A stretch of DNA of 64,000 nt. Origin: JARBAU01 sp040414675. Its GTDB lineage: Archaea; Thermoproteota; Nitrososphaeria; Nitrososphaerales; Nitrososphaeraceae. This document shows, one piece after another, positions 37,615 through 47,573 of the stretch. How positions within the stretch are numbered: position 1 is the stretch's first letter; each line of letters opens with the position of its first letter. The notes under the pieces are model-generated. The model did no database searches, was not told the origin of the DNA, and worked only from the letters and a program-made list of their open reading frames with translations. Position numbers and translations under genes: made by a program. The stretch lies in the NCBI GenBank assembly GCA_040414675.1, contig JBEDUN010000007.1, forward strand, positions 1 through 64,000, in the 5' to 3' direction.

Positions 37615-37995
37615 TCCCGTATCACACCAACAGGGAACTTATGACTTTCATTCCGTTATGTCTTCAGGATAGAAAATGACAAGCAAGCTTGACTTTTTTG
37701 TCTTAGCTTATAGGTACTATACAGTATAATTTCAGATAAATTTATAATGACAAGAAATTGAATAATCTTCTAGACTCGTTTCTGACCTTAAATACACTAT
37801 ATTTAACATATTTTAGAAGTAGCCGCAGTTAAATAATCCATTGTAGTATCTTGACCTATTGATCTTTTTAAACAATATAATATAGTAAATTATAACGATA
37901 TTGTTTTAAATGCCGTGGTAATTCTGATTCAAAAGGGGGAATTTTATGAGATATTAACTATGAAGTGCACTTGCTAAAGAGAGCACGAGTATTTA
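37615..37995. other. Intergenic, promoter region of the beta-propeller gene
   Basis: About 380 AT-rich bases. Sequence such as aacaatataatatagtaaatt near 37873 could provide a TATA box, though it is more than 100 bases before the ATG. No gene is seen. Confidence 0.4.
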
Positions 37996-39804
37996 GTGAT
38001 GATTCGAAATATTTTATTATTGTCGCGACGGTTAGCTAGCTACTTGATAGCATACTTACGCAAACTTGTTGCTTTTCTTTCAGTGATATCAATTATGAGC
38101 TCATTATTAGCTATGTGTATATTGCCTAAGGTTGACCTTGGTTTGAATTTAACCTCACCAGCTCATTCTGTATACGCCAAGTCAATACAAATTAAGACAA
38201 CAGTTGGTTCAGATGATGTGGTTGCTAACGCCAATTCACTAAGACTACCAAATCATTCAAATGCAAAACTTTTCCAAATTGAATCAGAACTAGGAACAGA
38301 ATCTAGCAATGTCAACAATTGGATTATGGTCAACCACGATATATACGGAACTAGAAGCAGCGCTCAAACGATGATCAATGCAAGTAACGTAGCTAAATTA
38401 AAGCTAAAGTGGATATTAATTAACGACGCTGAGGTACAAGACCCTCCGATTGTCATTGATGGCAAAGGGTACGTGCAAGATTATACCGGTACTGTGATCG
38501 CATTTGATACTCATTCGGGAAAAGTAATATGGAAGCTTCATATTGGTAATGGCCCTACAATGGGACTAACATTTAACAATGGATTAATCTTTGCTAGTGC
38601 TGCATTCGATGCCGATGTACTGGCGATTAATGCTACAAATGGTAACGTGGTCTGGAAGTCACCTGTACTAGGGAATCCTGATGCTGGCTATAACATCCCA
38701 ACGTTTCCAATCGTTTGGAAAGACTATGTGATAGTTGGATCTGCTGGTCATGATGATAGCTCTGGTGGTGTTGTATCTGTAAAAGGAAATATCACTGCAC
38801 TTAACCGCACAAATGGTAATGTTATATGGAACCTTCACACTACAGCTGGAGATTGGGTAAGTCATTCTGCGCCAGAATATAACGCTGGTGCAAATGACTG
38901 GTCTGGAGGATCCATAGATCCAGAGACAGGGATCATTTATATGCCTATAGGGAGTGCATCGCCAAACTTTAATGCTGATAGTCGTCAATCACCAAACCTA
39001 TATTCAAATTATATGATTGCAGTGAATATAACTAATGGAGAAATAATATGGGCCACACCTTTTATTGCACATGGCACTGTTCTAAATGTACGAGTTCCAG
39101 ATACACATGACTGGGATACGTCGTGGGGAAGCAGTGTTAGCAGAGTGAACTATGATAATGGAACAGAGAAAAAATTAGTTATCGGACATGATAAGATGGG
39201 AAACATAATGGCGATGGATGCAACTGCTGGCCACCCGGTTTGGTGGAAAACTATTGGGCCCAATTACAATATAGATTCGTTGCCTTCACGAAGTGGTAGT
39301 GGGATGATCTGGTTTTATGGAATATCAAACTTTCACGCCGTAGATGATTCTACCAATTCTTTGTATATTTCTGCGACAAATAGGGGGGTGAATTATTTCT
39401 TAGATGGAATTGCCGGACATAAGAAAACTGCGCCCAATACTATACAAGATGGGATGCGAAACGGTACTATAATTGCAATGGATATGCGAAGTGGCAAAGT
39501 GAAATGGCAGTTGCCGACAGAATTTCCGCCAAGGGTATCTCCATTGGTAACTGGCAAGATCGTTTTCGTGGGATATATACCATTTTCTGAAAAGGACAAA
39601 ACGAGTCGGTCTGGTATAGTTTTAGCTTTAGACAAGCAAACTGGAAGCAAATTATGGGAATATGATTTACATGCGCCAATTGGACAGGTTGGGCCATCTA
39701 TAGCAGGTGGCATGCTATTCGTTCCTACCGGGAGAATTCATGAAAATCAAGATGGAGGCTCTACTAGCGGTGGAGGATCCATAGCTGCGTTTGGATTGCC
39801 ATGA
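37996..39804 (+). CDS. Secreted PQQ-type beta-propeller protein
   Basis: A 602-residue protein. The N-terminus is basic then hydrophobic (LVAFLSVISIMSSLLAMCIL), a signal peptide or anchor. The mature part has eight PQQ-like blades, each with the A-D-x-x-(S/T)-G-x-x-x-W pattern: AFDTHSGKVIWKL, AINATNGNVVWKS, ALNRTNGNVIWNL, AVNITNGEIIWAT, AMDMRSGKVKWQL, ALDKQTGSKLWEY. The opening NWIMVNHDIYGTRSSAQTMI, and PDTHDWDTSWGSS in the middle, match the PQQ alcohol dehydrogenase fold. The adjacent-cysteine disulphide of methanol dehydrogenase is absent, as the mature chain has no cysteine. It may oxidise a small alcohol or sugar outside the cell or be a non-catalytic propeller. Confidence 0.85.
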   Translation: MMIRNILLLSRRLASYLIAYLRKLVAFLSVISIMSSLLAMCILPKVDLGLNLTSPAHSVYAKSIQIKTTVGSDDVVANANSLRLPNHSNAKLFQIESELGTESSNVNNWIMVNHDIYGTRSSAQTMINASNVAKLKLKWILINDAEVQDPPIVIDGKGYVQDYTGTVIAFDTHSGKVIWKLHIGNGPTMGLTFNNGLIFASAAFDADVLAINATNGNVVWKSPVLGNPDAGYNIPTFPIVWKDYVIVGSAGHDDSSGGVVSVKGNITALNRTNGNVIWNLHTTAGDWVSHSAPEYNAGANDWSGGSIDPETGIIYMPIGSASPNFNADSRQSPNLYSNYMIAVNITNGEIIWATPFIAHGTVLNVRVPDTHDWDTSWGSSVSRVNYDNGTEKKLVIGHDKMGNIMAMDATAGHPVWWKTIGPNYNIDSLPSRSGSGMIWFYGISNFHAVDDSTNSLYISATNRGVNYFLDGIAGHKKTAPNTIQDGMRNGTIIAMDMRSGKVKWQLPTEFPPRVSPLVTGKIVFVGYIPFSEKDKTSRSGIVLALDKQTGSKLWEYDLHAPIGQVGPSIAGGMLFVPTGRIHENQDGGSTSGGGSIAAFGLP

Positions 39805-40098
39805 TTCACTTAGTGATTACCATTTTGCTATTTTTTTCTAGCCCCGTTCTTTCAAGTACAATTAGGAATTGGAAAATTTTCGCCAGCTGAAAGTTATGAT
39901 ACTGTGCCTCCAAACTCAAGCCTATGAGCCAGAAATCGACTGTAAATTCTGAAATGAAATCGAACAAGACAATTTCGAATCGGTAAGAATCTGCATCCTT
40001 TATTCAAATAGAAACATTGCTAAAAAACAAAGCAAAGCTGACGTCCGAGTAAGCACATAGACTATCTATGAGTATTTAAAAGGAATGTGGGACAATTG

Positions 40099-40476
40099 TT
40101 ACTGATAAATCGTTTTTGAGCTCTTATTAAACTCTAGATTCATATTTTCATGTCTATCTAGCAATTCTTCTGGCGAAGGGATCCTCCCAAACTGTTTTTC
40201 ATATTCAGCAATATTTAGCATTAGCCATTGTGAAATGGCTTTGGCATTCAATGGGTCTATTATAAGTCTACATTCTAATGTACGATTAATCGTTGTCTTT
40301 TCTGGTGCCGCCTTTATCGTCGATAAAGCAGATCCGACCTTGCATTCATCAGAGAATAGCACTAGGTCAAAATACATTCCTCTAGCCCCACCAAAAACGC
40401 CGTTCACGTTAATGGTTCTAAAATTCTCGTGCTCCTTTACGTGCATTTCGGGGGACTTGATATCACTCACTGACAA
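40099..40476 (-). CDS. DUF3467-like protein
   Basis: A 125-residue protein. The middle reads VNGVFGGARGMYFDLVLFSD and the end RLIIDPLNAKAISQWLMLNI-AEYEKQFGRI. This matches the DUF3467 pattern, in which a conserved P-x-x-AK motif precedes a helix ending in N-x-YE-x-x-FG-x-I. Function unknown. The longer plus-strand open frame crossing here (40235-40789) is rejected as antisense. Confidence 0.68.
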   Translation of the reverse strand: MSVSDIKSPEMHVKEHENFRTINVNGVFGGARGMYFDLVLFSDECKVGSALSTIKAAPEKTTINRTLECRLIIDPLNAKAISQWLMLNIAEYEKQFGRIPSPEELLDRHENMNLEFNKSSKTIYQ

Positions 40477-40605
40477 ACATCACTCCTACTCATTTGAGAT
40501 ATTCACTTTTGGCCAGTGTATATTTCTTCTTTACTGGTACTATACTAATGATCATTACAAATGTCAGATGTTAGCACGTTCAAGAAAGTCAATACTATAT
40601 ACCTG

Positions 40606-41487
40606 TCAAGACTTGGAGTGTATTCTTTTGGCAAGCAAAGGCAATAAAATCTTCTTAGGTATGAATGGCAGTAGTCTTATGGATATCATTTCTTTTTTCG
40701 ATCCTATGAAATACCTCTGGCGTGGTCTAGGTGAACCAATTATGTTTACAATAATATTTGCTACGAAAGCTGGATTCAACCCTGAGTAATTAGTTCTCAG
40801 GAAATATTTATCGTACGCATCAGCAAACCTCGTTTTATTATAATTCTGTACATCAAGTAGACCCTTTGTTTTATGTTGTATATTTTCATAAATGCAAGTA
40901 TTGATAACACCGGGATTAATGGTTATTATTTTGAAACTGGTGTTCCAAAGCTCAACTCTTAGGGCGTCAAACACTGCTTCAAGTGCATGTTTTGAAGCTG
41001 CATAAGCACCAATCAATGGGAGTGAAATAAGACCAGCCATCGAACTCACTATTACAATTCTACATCCTGATCTGTTTCGTTCTTTCATTAGTTTCAATAC
41101 TCTTTTCGTGAAATCTACGTGACCAAAAAAATTAGTTTCAAATTGGTTTCTCAGGCTTTCCATAGTTAGATCTTCAATCGCTCCGGGTTCAAGGTAACCT
41201 GCATTATTCACAAGGCCATAAACTTCACTATCGTTAATGTAAGAGACAATTCTGTCTATGATTTCATCGAATGATTCTGGTTTGGTTATGTCAAATTCAA
41301 GAGGCACATATGTCGATTTATTACCTGATTTAGATGTCAACAAATGTGATGGCAGTAACTGGTCCGCTGCTAGCCTATCGTACCTTCTGGCCAATCCAAA
41401 AACTTGATAACCAGACTCTATTAATCTAATGACGGTCTCTTTACCAATACCAGTAGAAGCTCCGGTAACTATTATAGATTTTGTCAA
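40606..41487 (-). CDS. Short-chain dehydrogenase/reductase
   Basis: About 293 residues from the TTG at 41487, chosen because the Rossmann strand starts right after it (LTKSIIVTGASTGIGKETV). The frame is open to a GTG at 41541, but that extra part is hydrophobic and non-conserved. It has the dinucleotide motif TGASTGIG, the NNAG motif, catalytic SSMAGLISLPLIGAYAASKHA (Ser, Tyr, Lys) and a PG motif (INPGVI). The length and long C-terminal tail suit classical SDRs acting on a lipophilic substrate. Monocistronic. Confidence 0.9.
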   Translation of the reverse strand: MTKSIIVTGASTGIGKETVIRLIESGYQVFGLARRYDRLAADQLLPSHLLTSKSGNKSTYVPLEFDITKPESFDEIIDRIVSYINDSEVYGLVNNAGYLEPGAIEDLTMESLRNQFETNFFGHVDFTKRVLKLMKERNRSGCRIVIVSSMAGLISLPLIGAYAASKHALEAVFDALRVELWNTSFKIITINPGVINTCIYENIQHKTKGLLDVQNYNKTRFADAYDKYFLRTNYSGLNPAFVANIIVNIIGSPRPRQRYFIGSKKEMISIRLLPFIPKKILLPLLAKRIHSKS

Positions 41488-41541
41488 TATTAGGAGTACT
41501 ACAAACCAGGTTAATACATCATCTGGTCCAATTCTCAGCAC

Positions 41542-42002
41542 AAATGACCCGTATTCTTGAGAAGCTGCTAAGTACCCATTCCAAAAATAGATAGAAAGGT
41601 ACTAAGTGACCCAGATTACACAAGTACATTATCAAATTAACTAGTGCATCATAAGAGACAATTTAGAACATTACGGGAGATAAATGATATATCTTAACAA
41701 GATCTTATATAGTATATATGACGGGGCCGTCAATCCTAGAATTCACGAGGACTATTCTGTAGTTACTTTCTTAACCTTTTATATCATATAAAAGAATAAT
41801 GTTCTAAATATCTATAATTCTGGAAGGAAGTAATGATTAAAGGCTATTTGCAAGTTAAGACCTTTTATTAGTATCTAATTAGGAAATTGTAATCCAATAA
41901 TCCTGTCAGTTATCTAGAAGATTATATAATATGATACATATTCCTTCAGAAAAAATTAAAGGTGATCTTAAATATGCATGTCTTCATTAATGTACTGAGA
42001 AA
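41542..42002. other. Intergenic between divergent genes, no gene seen
   Basis: About 460 bases, very AT-rich, holding the promoters of the SDR (left) and the AAA ATPase (right). Nothing else is recognised. Confidence 0.45.
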
Positions 42003-42728
42003 TTGAATCTATTCAAGTCGTGGATAAGAAGACCTCATCAAAAAATTGATATTTCTCAAGGGATTGATAGCAATAAGACTAATGATTTGTTCTATGATAT
42101 TATTGGTTATAATGACATAAAAGAACTATTTTACATGTCAATCAACGCACAAAAACCAGTTCATATCCTTTTGTGTGGGCCGCCTGCCTCAGCCAAATCT
42201 ATATTTATGACTTGCCTTAATAGACTCGAAAGATCATATTATGCCGTAGGAAGTAGTTCTACTAAATCAGGGATATTTGACTATTTGTTTGAAAATAGGC
42301 CTCGTTTTTTTATAATTGATGAAATCGAAAAAATGAACAAGAAAGATCAAGTTAGTCTACTCAATTTAATGGAATCTGGTATACTGTCGGAGCTGAAACA
42401 TAGCCATTCAAGGTCTACCCAACTAAAAACCTGGGTGTTCGCCAGTGCGAACAGTATAGAAAAGTTGCTGTATCCATTAGTTACAAGATTCACAGTCATT
42501 AATGTAAAACCCTACACGGAAGATGAATTTGCCGATATCACGGTTCAGGTTCTAGAAAAAGAGGGGATAGATAGAGACGTAGCCGTAATAATTGCGGATG
42601 CTGTATTCAACAGGCTTAAGACCAGTAATATACGTGATTGCATTAGAATTGCCAGATTAGTTGGAGGTAATGACGTTTCAAAGACGTGGCGGGTTATCGA
42701 CATATTTGAAAAGTATAACCCTGTCTAA
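42003..42728 (+). CDS. AAA ATPase, RuvB/MoxR-like
   Basis: A 241-residue single AAA module with TTG start. Walker A is CGPPASAKS (about residues 58-66), Walker B FFIIDEIEK (about 100-108), sensor 1 VFASANS, and RFTVINVKPYTEDEF carries the arginine finger and the start of the lid. The small helical lid has SNIRDCIRIARLV. Full catalytic set. The short N-terminus and lack of further domains resemble archaeal AAA proteins of unknown target, close in pattern to RuvB or MoxR. No partner with a von Willebrand domain is next to it. Confidence 0.8.
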   Translation: MNLFKSWIRRPHQKIDISQGIDSNKTNDLFYDIIGYNDIKELFYMSINAQKPVHILLCGPPASAKSIFMTCLNRLERSYYAVGSSSTKSGIFDYLFENRPRFFIIDEIEKMNKKDQVSLLNLMESGILSELKHSHSRSTQLKTWVFASANSIEKLLYPLVTRFTVINVKPYTEDEFADITVQVLEKEGIDRDVAVIIADAVFNRLKTSNIRDCIRIARLVGGNDVSKTWRVIDIFEKYNPV

Positions 42729-43034
42729 ATTTCCTCCAATTAGGAAAATGGCAGTGATTCATTTACAGTAATTTAGCATTTTATATGTAATGATAATTAT
42801 GTCTTGTCACCCACCGATTGACTTAAGTATTAGGATCTGATCTAGTAAAGAACAAATCTCAAATAGACTCAATCGAAGACCTTGAGAATCAGTATGCAAG
42901 TTCAAGTAAATTTCTTGTTCATTTAATTTTCTTTTTAATGATAAGACTTAGGTTGACGGCTAGATTTTCGATCACACGAAAACAAGCCTCCTATAATCTG
43001 GTGATACTTAATAATGACGAGAGTTATCTAGTTA
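42729..43034. other. Intergenic, no gene seen
   Basis: About 306 bases between the AAA ATPase and the zinc-ribbon protein on the same strand. Nothing is recognised. Confidence 0.45.
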
Positions 43035-43343
43035 TTGGGATTGACCACCGATCTGGGAACTACGGATAATACAAATCTAGGAGTTACATCCAGAAATCAA
43101 TATATATCTAAAGACAAGGTGAACCCTAAGCAAAAAGAGACGATATTTATCTTATGTGATTCATGTTACTGGTCTGCGACCTTCTTTGGTAACTTGGTAC
43201 TCCCAGAGAGAGGTAAGTGTCCAAACTGCCAAAACACCGATCTTTCCAGTTTTCCAATATTGCCTAATGAATCATTTGTGATTAATTACGGAGGAAAACG
43301 TGGGATAGAATTGAAATTTACCCCGAGAAAAAAGAGGCCTTAG
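43035..43343 (+). CDS. Small zinc-ribbon protein
   Basis: A 102-residue protein. Residues 40-70 form a zinc ribbon: ILCDSCYWSATFFG, a loop with LPERG, then KCPNCQNTDLSSFPIL. The rest is a disordered N-terminus and a basic end (GIELKFTPRKKRP). Such stand-alone ribbons are common in thaumarchaea. Function unknown. The start at 43035 could be a TTG; the conserved part starts near residue 30. Confidence 0.66.
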   Translation: MGLTTDLGTTDNTNLGVTSRNQYISKDKVNPKQKETIFILCDSCYWSATFFGNLVLPERGKCPNCQNTDLSSFPILPNESFVINYGGKRGIELKFTPRKKRP

Positions 43344-43586
43344 TATTCAACCAGGGTTTTTAACTCTATTAAGGTTCGATGAGATGAAGTATTGCTAGAT
43401 TTTTTTAGCTCACGAATCTTATCACAGAGTACTACTCTAATACAGTAATAGTCAATGGATTTAAACTGCGATGCTAGTTATATGAAGCAGAGCAATTCCA
43501 TCAATTCAGGTCAAAATCCTATGAAAATTGCAAAATAAATAACTATCATTATCACAAAAAATGCCGCTAAGGCTGAAGATCAGGTA

Positions 43587-44459
43587 TCAATTGAGAACGA
43601 GTTTATCTCTCAATTCTTTTGTCCTGTTTCTTACGGTTACTTCAGTTACGCCAGCTGCGGCAGCGATATTTGACTGCGTAACCATTTCTCCATTTTTAAT
43701 ACCGGATAAATAGAGCACAGACGCAGCTAATCCCATAGGATCTTTACCAGCAGAAATTTCTTCTTTTGTAACATTACTCATTAAGAGACTTGCATGACGT
43801 TTGGTCTTTTCGCTCAACTTGACCTTATTTGCAACTTTTGCTATACATTTCATCGGATCAGCTTGTGGTATTCTAAGGTCTAATTTAGTACACAATATTC
43901 TGAAATCTTTTGATAATTCCTTACGCTTTACGCTGCAAACTATAGCAATATCATTCAATGTCCTCTGAACTCCCATCTCCCTACATGAGATATATATTGC
44001 AGCTGCCAAAACACCAGAGATGGTTCTGCCACGAGTAATCTTCTTCGATTGGGCTTTTCTATAGATGTATGCTGCTTTCTCAACTATTGTGTCGGAGAGC
44101 CCGAGCTTATCTTTTAAAACATCTAATTTAAAGAAAGCTTGTCTGAGACTTCTATCCTTGGGAGTATGCAATTGAGATCTCAAATCCCATGTAGCCAATC
44201 TGTTCATCTTAGTACGCATAGCAGTGTCAAGTCTATTTCCACTAGCATCCCTGCCTGATCTGCCTATTATCGTTGACAATCCCATGTCGTGACGAGCCAA
44301 TGAACTACGACTTCCGATACGTGTTCCCACCTTAGATTCATCCATAAAGTATCTATGCCAATCTGAATTAATCTCAGGCAAATTATCAGAAATTACGCGA
44401 CCACACCTACTACAAATCATCTCTCCAGATTCAGAATCCGTAATTATACTTTCATTCAT
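43587..44459 (-). CDS. tfb: Transcription initiation factor TFB (paralogue), start displaced
   Basis: The 290-residue frame has both cyclin folds: LHTPKDRSLRQAFFKLDVLK through RTLNDIAIVCSVKRKELS for the first, LSEKTKRHASLLMSNVTKEE through QSNIAAAAGVTEVTVRNR for the second. TFB bridges TBP and RNA polymerase. The apparent first ATG lies inside the zinc ribbon. Upstream codons in frame read LTPIRCPGC and supply the first two cysteines to pair with CSRC. The frame stays open back to 44570, but it contains no ATG, GTG or TTG. An ATG at 44552-44554, well placed for a promoter, is in another frame that stops after five codons. One missing base near 44540 would join them. Confidence 0.85.
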   Translation of the reverse strand: MNESIITDSESGEMICSRCGRVISDNLPEINSDWHRYFMDESKVGTRIGSRSSLARHDMGLSTIIGRSGRDASGNRLDTAMRTKMNRLATWDLRSQLHTPKDRSLRQAFFKLDVLKDKLGLSDTIVEKAAYIYRKAQSKKITRGRTISGVLAAAIYISCREMGVQRTLNDIAIVCSVKRKELSKDFRILCTKLDLRIPQADPMKCIAKVANKVKLSEKTKRHASLLMSNVTKEEISAGKDPMGLAASVLYLSGIKNGEMVTQSNIAAAAGVTEVTVRNRTKELRDKLVLN

Positions 44460-44571
44460 ACATCCAGGGCACCTTATCGGAGTAAGATGGTTTGCCCTTC
44501 GATTGTTTAAAGAATTTTCGTCAGGCCCAACAGTATCTACGCTAACATCACCATATCTAATATAATAAAGT

Positions 44572-45668
44572 TATTACATATAAATGGTATAGTAAGCCTT
44601 GAGTTACCGAGTTACTTCTCGGTTAGTTAATGTGCTTTATGAGGCTGTTTTCAATCAAACATAATATAAAATCCGTACTATGGTGATGTATCTGGAATTC
44701 GGATTCTGAATATCCGGGTTTTGGCCTTAGAATAAATGAGAAAAAGAAGGCTTATTATTTTTTCATTATATAGCTAGATTAATGAAGTAAGTTATTCGTC
44801 AAAAATTGTACTAATCCATTCATCTATCAAGCGTAAAAATCATGCCGATCAAACTAAGAGACTAGATTCCACATCATTAGAGATGTATATTCCTCGGCCA
44901 ATCCAGAATTGAAAGACAATCTTGAAAGCCAGTGTCTAGTTAGTAAATAATCCAATATCAAGGATAAAGTTCTACCAGAATTTCTTCGAACAGTACCCGC
45001 ATCTTATCACTTTGTTTGGCAATATCCCGAGCTAATTGCTTCCCTACGGGTACATATTGACTGGACTTTAATCTGATACCATCTTGTATTTTTGATTAGG
45101 AGGTATTCTTGGCTATCTAATGGGGCATACAATCAGGGAGGTATTCTTGGCTATCTAATGGGGCATACAATCAGGGAGGAATTTAATAAATATCAAATGA
45201 GTATTCCTCGATCTATTCAAATAAGACAAATTTCGGCTCGGTAAAGTTAAGGAAAAATCTAGAATGGACAGTACAATATATCATAGATAGGACGGAAGGT
45301 TTCGATGACTATTTTCCTTGAAGAAAAAGTAAATGTAAATTACAACATATACAAATAGGGTTTAATTCATCTGTCTGTCATTGTAACAGTAATTTGTGGT
45401 CTTAACTTTAGAGCCTTCAATTAGCAGATACTTCCGGCACAGAACTGTAACTCAATTGGGGATGATCATTTATCAGTCAATTAACTTCACTTCAATTTAC
45501 TTCCATAATCTTACTAAATGTCTTGTCATCGATATCATTAGATAGAGTAATATGATGCAAAAATTATTCGCCATAAACAAAGAAAGTAGGGGTAGCTTCT
45601 TGCATGGGTGGTCTCTGTATGTTATTTTGTAAATAATTGCAAAGCGGGTAAATTAATAAAAGAAGACA
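44572..45668. other. Long intergenic region with a tandem duplication
   Basis: About 1100 bases. It contains a perfect 38-base tandem repeat (45099-45174). Next to it, on the minus strand, 44958-45095 is open with coding-like residues (GIRLKSSQYVPVGKQLARDI, DKMRVLFEEILVELYP) but no start codon. Otherwise nothing is recognised. Confidence 0.5.
45099..45179. repeat. Perfect 38-base tandem duplication
   Basis: The 38-base unit beginning ggaggtattcttggctatc occupies 45099-45136 and is repeated without change at 45137-45174, followed by the first five bases of a third copy. Perfect identity suggests a recent slippage or unequal-crossing event. Confidence 0.9.
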
Positions 45669-46667
45669 TTGACTTATGCACTGTTCTTGTCCACGAACGA
45701 TAGTATATTGAAGAGATATAGTAATAACCCCATTGTGACTCCTAACCAAAATAATTGGTGGGAATCTAAGGCGGTCTTTAACTGTGGAATACTGTACGAC
45801 GGGATTAAAATCCATATGTTATATCGAGCAGTAGGAGAATATGAAAATTATATTTCAAGGGTTGGATATGCTTCGAGCACCGATGGCATTAATTTTGTTA
45901 GACAAAGTGACGTAGCTCTTTCTCCTGATGTCGAATATGAGATGTTCGGAATAGAAGATCCTAGACTGATAAATATCGATTCCAAGAATTACCTTATTTA
46001 TGTAGTTCCTTCAAAGTACGTACGCGAAGGCCCTCAAACTTCGTCAGCTTTGGCTACTACGATTGACTTCCGTAGTTTCACTAGGTTGGGTATCATAACA
46101 AAACAAGCCGACGACGATAAAGATGTAGTTTTTTTCCCTCACAACTTTATGTCTTCTTTAACCGAAAGAGGGCCTAATCCATACTATTCGTTGCACAGGC
46201 CAAGTCGTTGGGTCGGCAATGAGTATGAAGTTGATCGGCCAAGCATTTGGCTTGGGGAAGCAGATTCCTTAACTGCCAATCGCAAATATGCCCTTCTTCT
46301 GAGTCCCAGGTCCGACTGGGAAGCATTAAAGGTCGGCGCTGGGCCGCCACCTATCAGAACCAAATATGGTTGGTTGCTTATCTATCATGGAGTAAGTGAT
46401 GATAGAGTATATCGGGCTGGTGCAGCGCTTCTGGATTTGAATCGACCAGGAAAGATTTTAGCTAGAGCAAAAAGTCCTATACTGCAACCTGAGGAATCTT
46501 ATGAAATATACGGAGATGTAAATAATGTGGTATTTCCCACCGGTGCTTGCGTAATTGGCCAAAGGTTATTTGTCTATTATGGTGCCGGAGACAAGGTGTG
46601 TTGCCTCGCTACGGCAGATCTTGAATCCTTAATCCATCATATTATACAGGATAGCTACGAAACCTGA
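45669..46667 (+). CDS. GH130-type glycosidase/phosphorylase
   Basis: A 332-residue five-bladed beta-propeller of family GH130, whose members phosphorolyse beta-1,4- or beta-1,2-mannosides. Typical stretches: NPIVTPNQNNWWESKAVFN, HMLYRAVG, RVGYASSTDGINF, GIEDPRLINI with the conserved Asp, FPHNF, and WLLIYHGVSDDRVYRAGAAL. The start is probably one of two TTG codons (45669 or about 45687), as no ATG precedes the first blade. Substrate uncertain. In thaumarchaea such enzymes may act on compatible solutes or cell-surface mannans. Confidence 0.86.
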   Translation: MTYALFLSTNDSILKRYSNNPIVTPNQNNWWESKAVFNCGILYDGIKIHMLYRAVGEYENYISRVGYASSTDGINFVRQSDVALSPDVEYEMFGIEDPRLINIDSKNYLIYVVPSKYVREGPQTSSALATTIDFRSFTRLGIITKQADDDKDVVFFPHNFMSSLTERGPNPYYSLHRPSRWVGNEYEVDRPSIWLGEADSLTANRKYALLLSPRSDWEALKVGAGPPPIRTKYGWLLIYHGVSDDRVYRAGAALLDLNRPGKILARAKSPILQPEESYEIYGDVNNVVFPTGACVIGQRLFVYYGAGDKVCCLATADLESLIHHIIQDSYET

Positions 46668-46929
46668 ATTATGGCACCGTTCCTTACGCCGTATGACATT
46701 TCCAACCCAAGTACGCAACGTTGTGTTTAGTCGGCTTGAAATTCCTAACATAGTACAATAATTTATTATATCGTCTAGATCAATGCAAATCTATAATGAC
46801 ATAACTACCGCCAGTCTATTATTAATTAATAAATGTCGATGGAAATGAAATAGAATTATCTTTGAGGCAAGCTTTGATAAAAGCATATTTAGGAATAAAC
46901 CTATTGTAAGATGTACTACTGGGATTTGC

Positions 46930-47400
46930 ATGGAGACTTCGACTAAAGGAACAAGATTAGAATCTATTCGCGATGCCAATAATATGAAAAAGGAAAATCG
47001 AACAGACCGAATGGAAGATTATTTAGAAGTTATTTACGAGCTGATTTGCCAGAAGGGATATGCTACGACTGTCGAGATCTCCAAGTATCTCAATGTAAGT
47101 TCACCAAGTGTTACTAAAATGGTACAAAGACTAGATGAAAGTGGATATCTGAAATATGAAAAATATAGAGGCATAAGTCTGACTAACGAGGGTATAAGAG
47201 TGGCAGAAAGCATTAGGGAGCGACATGGTCTTCTTGCAGAATTTTTCAAAATGATTGGCGTAACAGTAGATATTGCTAATCGTGATGCAGAGGGTATTGA
47301 ACACCATTTGCATCCAGAGAGTTTAAAGAAATTGGAAGAGTTTATCAGGACTATAAAGAGAGATTACAAATCTGAAAGAAGCAAAGCTAATGTGCTCTAG
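46930..47400 (+). CDS. DtxR/MntR-family metal-dependent regulator
   Basis: A 156-residue repressor. Residues 24-90 form the winged helix (MEDYLEVIYELICQKGYATT, EISKYLNVSSPSVTKMVQRL, GYLKYEKYRGISLTNEG) and residues 95-140 the metal-binding dimerisation domain with ERHGLLAEFFKMIGV and EGIEHHLHPE. It has no C-terminal SH3-like domain, as in MntR. It probably represses metal uptake when Mn or Fe is plentiful. No transporter is adjacent. The N-terminal 23 residues are extra. Confidence 0.9.
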   Translation: METSTKGTRLESIRDANNMKKENRTDRMEDYLEVIYELICQKGYATTVEISKYLNVSSPSVTKMVQRLDESGYLKYEKYRGISLTNEGIRVAESIRERHGLLAEFFKMIGVTVDIANRDAEGIEHHLHPESLKKLEEFIRTIKRDYKSERSKANVL

Positions 47401-47573
47401 ACTAGTTGATTGTATTTTGCTAACGGGACTAATCATGCAATTTTGTATTTGCAGTACATGATTGCTTCACTTATAGGAAGGACCTCAAGGCTACCAAATA
47501 ACAGACGGTTTTATTTGGTAAACAATGGTATTGACTACCAATATTTATATAGGACAGAGATGGTATATGTGTT

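Noticed and set aside
40235..40789. A long plus-strand open frame (184 codons)
   Set aside because: It is antisense to the DUF3467-like protein and the SDR, both of which have family motifs. The translation has no recognisable pattern.
45099..45179. CRISPR or minisatellite array
   Set aside because: Two back-to-back copies without spacers; a simple tandem duplication explains it.
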